A stretch of 64,000 nt of DNA from Streptomyces humicola (GTDB lineage: Bacteria > Actinomycetota > Actinomycetes > Streptomycetales > Streptomycetaceae), in contig NZ_JANFNG010000002.1 of the NCBI RefSeq assembly GCF_024436035.1, forward strand, positions 248,001-312,000, read 5' to 3'. Both the position numbers and the translations under genes were made by a program. Below are positions 51,448 through 60,120 of the stretch, piece by piece; positions within the stretch are counted from its first letter, which is position 1; the number at the start of each line of letters is the position of its first letter. The notes beneath the pieces are model-generated. The model saw only the letters and a list, made by a program, of their open reading frames with translations. It had not been told where the DNA came from and did not search any database.

Positions 51448-52296
51448 TCAGACCGCGGGCTGCCGCGGTCCGGGCCCGGCGGCCGCGGGAACGAGGCCGT
51501 GGTCGGGAAAGCCCGCGGTCCACCACGCGCGGGCGTCACGGGTGACGGCGAAGGCCTCGGTACCGTCGAGCGATGCGGTCCAGGAGCGCGCGGCATCGCC
51601 CATGGCGAAGGCGGCAGTCGCGTACGCGTCGACGTCGGTGAGGTGGCGGCCGACGAGCGTGACCGACAGCAGCGCGCCGGAGGCCGGGGCGCCGGTGCGC
51701 GGGTCGAGGATGTGAGCGCCGCGCTCTGCCGTGCCGGAGGTGGCGACGGCGAGGTCGCGTCCGGTGACGACGGTGGTCAGGTCCCCGGGGTGGAGCGGGT
51801 GGGCGACACCGATCCGCCAGGGGATGCCGGGGGCCGCTTCGCCGCGCAGTTGCAGGTCCCCGCCACCGTTGACGCACGTGTTGCGGGCGCCCGCTCGGTA
51901 CAGGATGTCCGAGGCGCGTTCGATCGCCCATCCCTTGACGATGCCGGACGGGTCCAGGCTGCCACCGGGCGTGTGGCTGAACCAGCCGCCGCTGACGCGC
52001 CCGGCCCACTCGCACAGTCCCATCACCTCGGCCACCTCGGGGTCGCAGTCGCCGAGCCGGATCTCGCCGCTCCCTAGACGGCTGATCTGGCTTCCGGGGT
52101 GATAGGTGGAGAAGACCTCGTCGACGCGGTGCAGCCAGGCGACCGCGTCCCGCAGGGCGTCGGTGACAGCGGGGGTGGGCGTGTCCCGTACGTCGAAGGA
52201 GAAGACGGTACCCATCGCGTGCTCGACATGGCGCAGGCCGCCGCTGCCCGCCTCCGTCGCCGCGTCCCGCTCAGGCACGGGCCTTGTCCAGGGCAC
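51448..52296 (-). CDS. FAD:protein FMN transferase (ApbE)
   Basis: A 282-residue ApbE-family enzyme that attaches FMN from FAD to a Thr or Ser of target proteins using Mg2+. Motifs: HAMGTVFSFDVRD, LDPSGIVKGWAIERA, GGGDLQLRG and the metal-binding TDVDAYATAAFAMGD. No lipoprotein signal is seen, so it may act in the cytoplasm before export of the target. It overlaps by 26 bases the FMN-binding protein gene that is its probable substrate. Confidence 0.93.
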   Translation of the reverse strand: MPWTRPVPERDAATEAGSGGLRHVEHAMGTVFSFDVRDTPTPAVTDALRDAVAWLHRVDEVFSTYHPGSQISRLGSGEIRLGDCDPEVAEVMGLCEWAGRVSGGWFSHTPGGSLDPSGIVKGWAIERASDILYRAGARNTCVNGGGDLQLRGEAAPGIPWRIGVAHPLHPGDLTTVVTGRDLAVATSGTAERGAHILDPRTGAPASGALLSVTLVGRHLTDVDAYATAAFAMGDAARSWTASLDGTEAFAVTRDARAWWTAGFPDHGLVPAAAGPGPRQPAV

Positions 52297-52762
52297 TCTG
52301 CAGGGACTGGATGTAGCCGGCGCTGGTGTACGAGGCGCCGGAGACCGCGTCGATCTGTGCGCTCTGGGCGCCGAGGGCCTCCTGCGTCAGGCGCGGCACG
52401 GCGTAGGCGGCGATCTCCTGGCTGCGGGCGGCGCCGGACGGGGTCTGCAGCGCGGTGACACCGGTGAGCTTGCCGTCGGACATGGTGATCTCGACCTGCA
52501 CGGGCCCGTAGTCGGTCTGCACCGTGGATCCGACGAAGCTTCCGCTGTCCGCGCTGCTCTTCTTCGAGCCCGAGCCCGCCGTCGGCGCGGACGCTGTCGA
52601 GGAGGACGTGGGCGCCGGCGTGCCCGCCCCCTGGCTGGGCAGCGTCGCGGACCCGGCGCCGGATCCGGCGAGCGCGGGGCCGGCGCTGTGGTGCGGCTTG
52701 AGCGACAGCAGCAGGACCACGCCCGCGACGGTCGATGTGGTGGCGATGACGGCTCGGCGCAC
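52271..52762 (-). CDS. membrane-anchored FMN-binding protein
   Basis: A 163-residue protein. An N-terminal signal or anchor helix (VIATTSTVAGVVLLLSL) is followed by a Ser/Ala/Thr/Pro linker and an extracellular FMN_bind domain (residues 78-162). The flavinylation motif is DAVSGASYTS, with Ser144 (or nearby Thr146) as the covalent FMN site. It would carry electrons outside the membrane from the reductase encoded upstream. The ApbE gene that would modify it follows directly. Confidence 0.92.
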   Translation of the reverse strand: MRRAVIATTSTVAGVVLLLSLKPHHSAGPALAGSGAGSATLPSQGAGTPAPTSSSTASAPTAGSGSKKSSADSGSFVGSTVQTDYGPVQVEITMSDGKLTGVTALQTPSGAARSQEIAAYAVPRLTQEALGAQSAQIDAVSGASYTSAGYIQSLQSALDKARA

Positions 52763-52805
52763 GGCCCGGGCCTCCCTTCAGACGTCTGTGACCTGTCTTG
52801 GCCTG

Positions 52806-54167
52806 TCAGAACGCGAACGACTCGTGGTGGATGCGGCGGCGCGGCACTCCGGCGCGCCGCAGCGCATGGATCGCGGCGTCGGTCATCCCCGGTGGCCCGC
52901 ACAGGTAGACGTCGTGGCCGGCGAGGTCCGGGACGAGACCGCGCAGTGCCCGTGCGGTGAGCGGGGAGGAGTACTCCGCCGGTTCGTCAACGACGTAGTG
53001 CACGACGGCGCCGCGGTCGTGGGCTATCGCGTCGAGTTCGCCGCGCAGCACCAGATCCTCCGGGCGCCGCGCCCGGTAGATGAGTGTGACGTCGCCGGGC
53101 AGAGTCTCGAAGAGCGTGCGCAACGGGGTGATGCCGACGCCGCCGCCGAGCAGCAGCACCTTGCGGCGGCTGCGGCGGGCAGCGGTGAACGCGCCGTACG
53201 GGCCTTCGGCCCACACCCGGGTCCCGGGCCGCAGACCGGCCAGGGCGGCGCTGTGACCGCCGACGGCCTTGACGGTGATGCGCAGGTACTGCGGGTGGGC
53301 CGGTGCGGACAGCGAGTACGGGTTGGCGGTCCACCACAGTCCCCGGGTGAGGAAGCGCCAGCGGAAGAACTGCCCTGCCTCGGCGCCGAGTTCGTCCAGA
53401 TGCCGCCCGGTCACATAAACCGAGACCACGCCGGGCGACTCGGGGCGCACCTCGGCGACGGCCAGCCGGTGGCGCAGCCCCCGGCGCAGCGGGGTGAGAA
53501 AGCGGCACCACACCAGCAGCGCGCCGACCCCGATGTACAGGGCGTACCAGGCCAGCTGCGCGGGGCGGTGCCCGACGAAGTCGGCGCCGTTGGACAGCTG
53601 GTGGAAGAAGGCGAGGAAGACCGCGAGGTAGGTGGCGAAGTGCAGGTAGTGCCAGGTCTCGTAGCGCAGCCTGCCGCGGGCGGCGCGTGCGGAGATCACG
53701 CCGGTGGCGAGCAGGAGCAGGAAACCGATCGTGCCCTTGAGCAGGTCCGGGTAGTGGAAGACCAGCGTGGTCGTCTGGCTGACGACGTCGGTGTGCGCAC
53801 TGATCGAGTAACCCCAGATGATCAGCAGGGTGTGGGCGAGCGCAAGCGAGACCGTGTAACGCCCGCCCATCGCGTGCCAGCGCGCCAGCCGGTCACTGCC
53901 GACGCCGCGTTCGAGCAGCGGGAAGCGCGACATCAGAGCGAGCAGCACGGCGCAGGCGTAACCGGCGAGCAGCCCGGTGATCCGGCCTGCTCCGGTGATC
54001 CAGTCGGCGGTGCCGGTCACCGAGGTGGTGTCCATCCACCACAGGCCCAGCACTCCGGCCGCCCCCGCATAGATCAGCAGCTGGGCGAGGGCGGGCACGA
54101 CGTTCCTCGGCCGCGGGGCGGAGCGCAGCGCACGGGTGTCGGTACGGCTGTCGTACGTGGTGGCCAC
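52806..54167 (-). CDS. ferric-reductase-like transmembrane ferredoxin reductase
   Basis: A 453-residue membrane oxidoreductase. The N-terminal half has about six helices with haem-ligand-type His residues (RWHAMGGRYTVSLALAHTLL and YETWHYLHFATYLAVFLAFFHQL), a ferric_reduct/cytochrome b-like domain. The C-terminal half is a FAD/NAD(P)H reductase with RWRFLTRGLWWTANPYSLS, LLLGGGVGITPLRTLFE and YLCGPPGM. It should pass electrons from NAD(P)H across the membrane, probably to the FMN-binding protein encoded next. First gene of the three-gene operon. Confidence 0.93.
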   Translation of the reverse strand: MATTYDSRTDTRALRSAPRPRNVVPALAQLLIYAGAAGVLGLWWMDTTSVTGTADWITGAGRITGLLAGYACAVLLALMSRFPLLERGVGSDRLARWHAMGGRYTVSLALAHTLLIIWGYSISAHTDVVSQTTTLVFHYPDLLKGTIGFLLLLATGVISARAARGRLRYETWHYLHFATYLAVFLAFFHQLSNGADFVGHRPAQLAWYALYIGVGALLVWCRFLTPLRRGLRHRLAVAEVRPESPGVVSVYVTGRHLDELGAEAGQFFRWRFLTRGLWWTANPYSLSAPAHPQYLRITVKAVGGHSAALAGLRPGTRVWAEGPYGAFTAARRSRRKVLLLGGGVGITPLRTLFETLPGDVTLIYRARRPEDLVLRGELDAIAHDRGAVVHYVVDEPAEYSSPLTARALRGLVPDLAGHDVYLCGPPGMTDAAIHALRRAGVPRRRIHHESFAF

Positions 54168-54234
54168 CGGACTCCTGTCTTCGGCTCTTCTTGGGCTCTC
54201 CTCGGCGTGAGGGCCCCACCCTCGCAGCGGAACT

Positions 54235-54287
54235 TCTGAAACGTCTCTGAAGGCCCCGCCTGTAACACGTTCGGAACTGGTTTCAGA
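54235..54287. promoter_or_regulatory. direct repeats, candidate OmpR-type binding site
   Basis: TCTGAA-acgtc-TCTGAA (54235-54251) is an 11-base-period direct repeat, the geometry used by OmpR/PhoB response regulators. An inverted copy TTCAGA lies at 54282-54287. The sites occupy the divergent promoter between the redox operon and the two-component genes. Confidence 0.5.
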
Positions 54288-54334
54288 GGGAACGCAGAGG
54301 AACCCGAGATTCCCCTCTCAGCCCCGGGCAGGAG

Positions 54335-55099
54335 ATGCTGGATCGCATCATGGACACTCCCGGCCCCGAGACCTCCGCCGCTGCCCCCTCCCTGCTGCGC
54401 GCCGACGGCACCCCGCCCCGCGTGCTCGTCGTCGACGACGAGCCCGATCTCACCGAGGTGCTCTCGGGTGTTCTGCGCTACGAGGGATGGCGGGTGCGTA
54501 CCGCCGCGGACGGCGCCTCCGCCCTCGCCGTGGCCCGTGACTTCTGCCCCGACGCCGTCGTCCTCGACTGGATGCTCCCTGACATGGACGGACTGCGGGT
54601 GCTGCGGGAACTGCGCGCAGCACTGGAGGACGTGTGTGTGCTCTTTCTCACAGCGCGCGATGCCGTCGAGGACCGGATCGCCGGGATCACGGCCGGCGGG
54701 GATGACTACGTGACCAAGCCGTTCAGCCTGGAGGAGGTGCTGGCGCGGCTGCGCGGGCTGCTGCGGCGCGCCGGGATGGCGCGTGAGCCGAGCGCCGACC
54801 GGCTGGTCGTCGGGGATTTGGTGATGGACGAGGAGGCGCACGAGGTCACCCGGGGCGGGGAGGCGATCGAACTGTCGAAGACCGAGTTCGAGCTGCTGCG
54901 CTTCCTCATGCGCAACCCGCGCCGGGTGTTGAGCAAGGCGCAGATCCTGGACCGGGTGTGGTCGTACGACTTCGGCGGGCAGGCGCACGTCGTCGAGCTC
55001 TACATCAGCTATCTGCGCAAGAAGATCGACGCCGGACGGCCGCCGCTGATCCGCACCGTGCGCGGCGTCGGCTACGTGCTCAAACCGGACGCCCAATGA
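54335..55099 (+). CDS. OmpR/PhoB family response regulator
   Basis: A 254-residue two-component regulator. The receiver has VLVVDDEPDLTEVL, the phosphorylated Asp in VVLDWMLPDMDG, and Lys in YVTKPFS. The C-terminal winged helix is IELSKTEFELLRFLMRNPRRVLSKAQILDRVWSYDFGGQAHVVELYISYLRKKID. An Ala/Pro-rich tail precedes the receiver; the start is ATG 54335 or, with better spacing, ATG 54350. The stop overlaps the kinase start by 4 bases. Confidence 0.95.
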   Translation: MLDRIMDTPGPETSAAAPSLLRADGTPPRVLVVDDEPDLTEVLSGVLRYEGWRVRTAADGASALAVARDFCPDAVVLDWMLPDMDGLRVLRELRAALEDVCVLFLTARDAVEDRIAGITAGGDDYVTKPFSLEEVLARLRGLLRRAGMAREPSADRLVVGDLVMDEEAHEVTRGGEAIELSKTEFELLRFLMRNPRRVLSKAQILDRVWSYDFGGQAHVVELYISYLRKKIDAGRPPLIRTVRGVGYVLKPDAQ

Positions 55100-56643
55100 C
55101 CGGGCGGGTGATACGAAGGCTGCCGGTGCCGCGGACGCTGCGCGCCCGACTGACGACGGGCCTGGTGCTGCTGCTCGCGGCGGCCTGCCTCGCCATCGGT
55201 GTCAGCACCGTGTGGGCGCTCGAAGGGTTCCTGGTGAGCCGGGTCGACCAGCAGCTGGTCGCATCCGGCGGGCGGTTCGCGGCGAGCCTGGAGCACGAGC
55301 GGAGGCCCGATGCCGACAACCGGCCCGACACCCGCGGCCAGGCGGACGGCACCTTCGGCGCCCGGCTGCTGAAGGGCACGCCCACCCAGGCCGCGGTGGT
55401 GCGAAGCCAGACCGACGCCACCGTGCCGCTCACGGCCGACGACCGGCGGACCCTGGCCGCCCTGCCCGCCAACGGCCGCGGCTACAGCGTCAACCTCTCT
55501 GCACTCGGCCACTACAGGGTGGCCGCGGTCCACGGCGACGACGGCGACATCATGATCACCGGTTTGCCGCTGCACCCGGTCGAGGAGACCGTGGAGCAGC
55601 TGGAGCTCGTCGAACTCGTGGTCTTCGGCATCGCGGTCGCGGCGACCGGAGCCGCGGGCGCGCTGTGGGTGCATCTGTCGTTGCGCCCGTTGCACCGGGT
55701 GACGGCAACCGCTTCCACCGTGGCCGAACTGCCGCTCGCCAGCGGTGAGGTGGCGATGCCGCATCCCGTGCCGGACTCCGATCCGCGGACCGAGGTGGGC
55801 CAGGTGGGGGCCGCGCTCAACCGCATGCTCGGCCACGTCGGCAATGCACTGGCCCGACGCCACGCGAGCGAGGAGCGGCTGCGCCACTTCGCCGCCGACG
55901 CCAGCCACGAACTGCGCACTCCGGTGGCGTCCATGCGCGGCCACGCCGAACTGGCGCTGCGCCACCGCGGCCCGGTCCCCGGCGAGGTGCGGCACGCGCT
56001 GGAGCGGATCGCGTCGGAAGCGAAACGCATGAGCGGGCTCGTCGAGGATCTGCTGCTCCTGGCCCGCCTCGACGCCGGCCGCCCGCTGGCGCGAGAGCCG
56101 GTCGATCTGACCCGGCTGATTCTCGACGCCGCCAGTGACGCCCGCGCGGCCGGTCACGACCACCGCTGGACGCTGGACCTTCCGGAGGACCCGGTGACGA
56201 TCGCCGGTGACGGTCACCGGCTCGCCCAGGTCCTTGCCAATCTCCTCGCCAACGCTCGCTCCCACACCCCCGCCGGTACGGAGGTCACGGTCGAACTGCG
56301 GCCGCGCGGTGACGGGGCCGTGGTCACCGTCACCGACGACGGACCCGGGATCCCGCAGACGCTGCAGGACGAGGTGTTCGAGCGGTTTGCGCGCGCCGAC
56401 CCCAACCGCTCCAGGGCCGCCGGTTCCACCGGGCTCGGGCTCGCCATCGTCCAGGCGGTGGTGAACGCGCACGGCGGCCGGGTGCGGCTCACCAGCCGGC
56501 CGGGGAGGACGCGGTTCGAGGTCGTGCTGCCGGGGTCGCCGCCGGGCGGCGGACCGGGCCCGCGCCTGGCCTCCCCCGACGGCGCGGACGACGGCCGCAG
56601 CACCCCCCGTTCGACTGACGAATCGTCAGGAGTTCGGGCGTAG
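55096..56643 (+). CDS. sensor histidine kinase
   Basis: A 515-residue membrane kinase, partner of the preceding regulator (ATGA overlap). Two transmembrane helices (about 20-45 and 170-195) flank an extracytoplasmic sensor of about 125 residues. Then HAMP, the phosphoacceptor His in DASHELRTPVASM, and a HATPase domain with N box LANLLANARSHTP, G1 DDGPGIP and G2 GSTGLGLAIVQAV. The signal is unknown. Its position suggests it controls the divergent flavin redox operon. Confidence 0.95.
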   Translation: MTGRVIRRLPVPRTLRARLTTGLVLLLAAACLAIGVSTVWALEGFLVSRVDQQLVASGGRFAASLEHERRPDADNRPDTRGQADGTFGARLLKGTPTQAAVVRSQTDATVPLTADDRRTLAALPANGRGYSVNLSALGHYRVAAVHGDDGDIMITGLPLHPVEETVEQLELVELVVFGIAVAATGAAGALWVHLSLRPLHRVTATASTVAELPLASGEVAMPHPVPDSDPRTEVGQVGAALNRMLGHVGNALARRHASEERLRHFAADASHELRTPVASMRGHAELALRHRGPVPGEVRHALERIASEAKRMSGLVEDLLLLARLDAGRPLAREPVDLTRLILDAASDARAAGHDHRWTLDLPEDPVTIAGDGHRLAQVLANLLANARSHTPAGTEVTVELRPRGDGAVVTVTDDGPGIPQTLQDEVFERFARADPNRSRAAGSTGLGLAIVQAVVNAHGGRVRLTSRPGRTRFEVVLPGSPPGGGPGPRLASPDGADDGRSTPRSTDESSGVRA

Positions 56644-57084
56644 CGTCCACACAACGGTCATCTCGCCCGTCGTCGCGCCGTCCTCGCGTTCGATGGTGAT
56701 GGCGACGGGGAACTCGGGCCGCGTCCCGGCGTCGAGTTCGGCGACCACCTCGGACGCGGGGCGGCCCAGCGTGGCAGTGGCGGTGACCGGGCCCATGGCC
56801 ACCTTCTTGTAGCCGATCTCGGCGCGCACGGCGAGCGGTACCGCGCGCGAGAGCTGGTCCCCGAAGGCGGCGAGGACGATCGCGCCGCTCGCCGACTCGG
56901 CGAGGGTGAACATCGCACCGGCGTGCGGGCCGCCGATGTGGTTGTGGTACTCGGGCCGGTCCGGCAGCCGCACCACGGCGCGCTCCGGGGTCGTTTCCAG
57001 GAATTCGAGCTTCAGGGTGCGCGCCATGGGCACAGTGGAGCTCAGCAGCTCGCCGATCGAGGGCACGGTCTCAGACATGCCCAC
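56626..57084 (-). CDS. hotdog-fold thioesterase-like protein (DUF4442/PaaI type)
   Basis: A 152-residue single hotdog domain. The key segment NHIGGPHAGAMFTLAESASGAIVL holds the acyl-CoA-binding loop and catalytic Glu region. Start GTG 57084 or ATG 57078 (MSETVPSIGELL). It overlaps the histidine kinase end by 18 bases tail to tail. The substrate is presumably an acyl-CoA. Confidence 0.85.
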   Translation of the reverse strand: MGMSETVPSIGELLSSTVPMARTLKLEFLETTPERAVVRLPDRPEYHNHIGGPHAGAMFTLAESASGAIVLAAFGDQLSRAVPLAVRAEIGYKKVAMGPVTATATLGRPASEVVAELDAGTRPEFPVAITIEREDGATTGEMTVVWTLRPNS

Positions 57085-57086
57085 AT

Positions 57087-57102
57087 GTTACCAGCGAGTA
57101 GC
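57087..57102. promoter_or_regulatory. imperfect palindrome at the thioesterase promoter
   Basis: GTTAC-cagcga-GTAGC, one mismatch from a GTTAC/GTAAC palindrome, overlaps the thioesterase start region. The shape recalls TetR-type operators of fatty-acid genes in actinobacteria. Weak evidence. Confidence 0.3.
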
Positions 57103-57196
57103 AACCAATGAGTAGCCATCCGTCGGTACGGGCCGGTGTCTCACAGGACGGGGCGGCCGTGGCACGGCCGACCGCCACGCCGTAATCTCTGCGGAC

Positions 57197-58282
57197 ATGT
57201 GGCCCGAAGACCAGCGGCCGGGGGAGCAGTCTCAGGGACACCCCGGCCATCAGCAGCCTCAGCCGCCCAACCCGCAGGGCCCGGCCCCAGGTTACGGCTA
57301 TCCGCAGCAACCGCAGCCGCCACAGCAACCGGGGTTCGGTCCGCCGGCCTACGGACAGCCCGGATACGGACAGCCCGGATACGGCCACCAGCCGGCCTAT
57401 GGACAGCAGCCGGTGTACGGGCAGTACCCGGGCTTCGGTCCCGCACCCCAGTGGGGCGCACCGGTGCCGCCGCCTGCGCCGCCCGGGCCGGGCAGCCGCA
57501 GAGGACCGGTGATCGGTCTGGCCATCGCCGCGGCCGTGGTGCTGCTGGCGGGCGCGGCCGGCGCCGCGGTGCTGCTCGGCGGGCACGACGGCCAGAGGAC
57601 CGTCGCGAACCCGAACTCGTCCGCGACCGCAACGTCCGCGCCGTCCGCGGAGTCGTCGGGGAGCGACGCCACCGCCCCGAACGACGGTTTCAACGGCGAT
57701 CCGCACAGCAGTAACGCCGGCACCAAGCCGGTGGTGCCCGGCTGGAAGGCCGTGGCGCGGGGCGACCGCCAGGTCGCCTTCGACATCCCCCAGGACTGGA
57801 CGGCGCTGAGCTCGGGCACCGACATCGGCTTCGAGGACCCGAACGGCAACCCCGAGGTGGAGATGGGCGGCCCCGCGGAGTACAAGCAGAACTGGTGCCA
57901 GGACAACTCCCTCGCCGCCGCGGGCACCAAGGGCGCGGTGGGCGCCAAGTCGGTTCAGGACGCCGCCGAGACGCAGGCGGCCTCATGGGCCTACTACGGA
58001 TTCACCGACCTCAAGAGCGGGAAGAAGGGCACGCTCAGGGCGACCAAGCCCGTCCCGTTCACCAACGGACACGGAATCAAGGGATACGCGGCATCCGCGA
58101 CCGAGACCGGTGTGCGGAGGACCAACCCGTGCTCCACCGATGGTGCGGCCTACGCCGTCGCATGGGTCGGCGCCGACAACACCCTTACCGTCTGGGTGCT
58201 GTACACGGCCACCGGCGTCCCGGGCCAGGTGCCGGCGTCGACGATCACGGCCATGGAGAACAGCATCCGCCAGATCCAGTAG
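57197..58282 (+). CDS. Pro/Gln/Tyr-rich membrane protein of unknown function
   Basis: A 361-residue protein. Residues 1-100 are low-complexity Pro/Gln/Gly/Tyr, with repeated GQPGYGQPGYGHQPAYGQQ-like units. One transmembrane helix (VIGLAIAAAVVLLAGAAGAAVLLGG) follows, then a Ser/Thr/Ala linker and an extracellular domain of about 190 residues with two or three Cys (NWCQDNS, TNPCSTDG) and several Trp. This layout is common for Streptomyces secreted-domain proteins of unknown role. Possibly cell-envelope associated. Confidence 0.85.
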   Translation: MWPEDQRPGEQSQGHPGHQQPQPPNPQGPAPGYGYPQQPQPPQQPGFGPPAYGQPGYGQPGYGHQPAYGQQPVYGQYPGFGPAPQWGAPVPPPAPPGPGSRRGPVIGLAIAAAVVLLAGAAGAAVLLGGHDGQRTVANPNSSATATSAPSAESSGSDATAPNDGFNGDPHSSNAGTKPVVPGWKAVARGDRQVAFDIPQDWTALSSGTDIGFEDPNGNPEVEMGGPAEYKQNWCQDNSLAAAGTKGAVGAKSVQDAAETQAASWAYYGFTDLKSGKKGTLRATKPVPFTNGHGIKGYAASATETGVRRTNPCSTDGAAYAVAWVGADNTLTVWVLYTATGVPGQVPASTITAMENSIRQIQ

Positions 58283-58304
58283 CCCGCTTGTCCCGGCGCA
58301 GCCG

Positions 58305-58355
58305 GCTCGGGCCGCTCGGGCCGCTCGGGCCGCTCGGGCCGCTCGGGCCGCTCAG
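58305..58355. repeat. 9-bp tandem repeat, about 5.5 copies
   Basis: GCTCGGGCC repeats from 58305 to 58349, then breaks as GCTCAG at the stop codon of the convergent spermidine-synthase-like gene. It fills the space between two convergent genes and may act as a bidirectional terminator. Confidence 0.75.
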
Positions 58356-59197
58356 CCGATGGAGAAGGCGCCGTCCGGCGGTTCCGGGGACAGCACGGCC
58401 TCCTCGTCGCGTACCGGCCGCGCGTCGCCGATGAACCGCCGCACCGCGTCGCCGTATTCGACGCGCGCCGGGAAGACGTCGGCCGCAGTGTGCCGGGCGA
58501 GGTACTGCACCGGCACCTCCCGCTCCCCCGCGACCAGCACGATGTTGCCGAAGCGGCGGCCGCGCAGCACGGACGCCTCGGCGATCAGGCAGACGTGCGG
58601 GAACACCGCGGCGAGCGTGGCGAGTTGCGGACGCAGGAAGGTGAACGACACGCTGTCGGCGAGATTCGCCACGTAGAGCCCGTCCCGCCGCAGCACTCTG
58701 GCGGCCGAGCGCACATACTCCACGGACGTCAGATGGGCGGGCACCCGCCGGCCGCCGAAGACGTCGGCGATCAGCACGTCCACGAACCGCTCGGGCGCGC
58801 CGCGCAACCATGCACGGGCATCGGCCGCATGCGTCGTGATGCCGTCCCCGGGGCGGGCAGGCAGGTATTCGGCCACCAGCGCCACGAGGCCGCGGTCGGC
58901 CTCCACGACGTCCTGACGCGATCCGGGGCGGGTGGCGGCGACGTAGCGCGGCAGCGTCAGCGCGCCGCCGCCGAGGTGCAGCACGTCGAGCGGCGCGCCG
59001 GGTTCGGCTGCGCCGTCGACGACGTGGGCGAGACGCTGCACGTACTCGAATTCCAGGTGCCCGGGGTCGTCGAGGTCGACGTACGACTGCGGCGCGCCGT
59101 CGACGGTGAGCAGCCAGGCGTGCGGCCGGTCCACGTCCGGCAGCAGCCTCGCCGTGCCGAAATCGACGTCACGTGCGACGGGTACGCGTTCGTCCAT
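58352..59197 (-). CDS. spermidine synthase-like methyltransferase-fold protein
   Basis: A 281-residue SpeE-like protein. The motif LHLGGGALTLPRYVAATRPGSRQDVVEAD is the nucleotide-binding core, and DVLIADVFGGRRVPAHLTSVEYVRSAARVLRRDGLYVANL follows. The acidic polyamine-binding residues of true SpeE are not clearly kept, so spermidine synthesis is uncertain. Streptomyces usually carry such proteins of unknown role. ATG 59197. Confidence 0.85.
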   Translation of the reverse strand: MDERVPVARDVDFGTARLLPDVDRPHAWLLTVDGAPQSYVDLDDPGHLEFEYVQRLAHVVDGAAEPGAPLDVLHLGGGALTLPRYVAATRPGSRQDVVEADRGLVALVAEYLPARPGDGITTHAADARAWLRGAPERFVDVLIADVFGGRRVPAHLTSVEYVRSAARVLRRDGLYVANLADSVSFTFLRPQLATLAAVFPHVCLIAEASVLRGRRFGNIVLVAGEREVPVQYLARHTAADVFPARVEYGDAVRRFIGDARPVRDEEAVLSPEPPDGAFSIG

Positions 59198-59230
59198 CAG
59201 TCCATTCTCGCCGCCCGCCGGCGCTTCGGA

Positions 59231-60067
59231 TCACGCGTTCCACACCGCGGCAACGGCCTGGGCGCAGGCCGCGGCCTGGGCTCGCCCCGCTCGTGCCGCG
59301 GCCGCCCGGCGCGCCGGATCGAGTGGATTGCGCCCGAAGGCGCGCCGGGCCGCGGTGTCCGCGACCACCAGCGCCGCCTGCGAACCGTTCTCGGTCAGCT
59401 GCGCGACCTGGCGTGCGGCGCTCGGTCCGTACCCCCTGCCCATGGGGGCGAGGACGACGACACGGCGGTGGCCCTCGGCCAGGTCGGCGTTGGCGACGGT
59501 GCGCACGCCGCCGTCGATCCACCGGCGGCCGCCGATCGTGACCGGCGGCCATACGCCGGGAACCGCGCAGCTGGCGGCGACCGCGTCGACCAGCTCGGCA
59601 CCGCTGCCGGAGTCGAAGACGGTGAACTCACCGCTGTGCGCATCGACCGCCGTGGTCCGCAGCGCGCGGTCGGGCCAGTCGGTCACCGGCAGCCGTGAGG
59701 CGATCACCTCGCGCCGCTCGGCCTCCGGGACGGTGCGGGCGGCGAGCGCCATACGTCCGAGATTTCTGCCCACCGCCTCGGGATCGCGGGCGGCGAGCAT
59801 CGCCCACGCCACCCTGGCGACGAGGGCGGGCGGGATGCGGGCGCCGATCTCGCTCTTCGGTTCCGCGAGCTGCCGCTCGTACAGCTCGTCGAGCGACATC
59901 CCGGAGCGCAGCTGCGCTCCGACGACCGAACCCGCCGAGGTCCCGATCACCACATCGGCGGCGCGTAGATCGACACCTGCCTCGGCGAGCCCGGCCAGCA
60001 TGCCGATCTCCCACGCGACGCCCGTGATCCCGCCGCCGCCCAGCACCAACGCGGTCTGCGCCGTCAT
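59231..60067 (-). CDS. patatin-like phospholipase
   Basis: A 278-residue serine lipase of the patatin/RssA type. Oxyanion motif LVLGGGGITGVAWEIGML, nucleophile Ser in GTSAGS, and Asp of the dyad in WIDGGVRTVANADLA. No signal peptide. The start is ATG 60067, although the frame is open to 60772. Located 33 bases upstream of the SpeE-like gene on the same strand. Confidence 0.92.
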   Translation of the reverse strand: MTAQTALVLGGGGITGVAWEIGMLAGLAEAGVDLRAADVVIGTSAGSVVGAQLRSGMSLDELYERQLAEPKSEIGARIPPALVARVAWAMLAARDPEAVGRNLGRMALAARTVPEAERREVIASRLPVTDWPDRALRTTAVDAHSGEFTVFDSGSGAELVDAVAASCAVPGVWPPVTIGGRRWIDGGVRTVANADLAEGHRRVVVLAPMGRGYGPSAARQVAQLTENGSQAALVVADTAARRAFGRNPLDPARRAAAARAGRAQAAACAQAVAAVWNA

Positions 60068-60120
60068 CTCCGCCCCGCCCCTTCCGTCGACGACTGTCGT
60101 ATCGGACGACGTCGTGGAAC

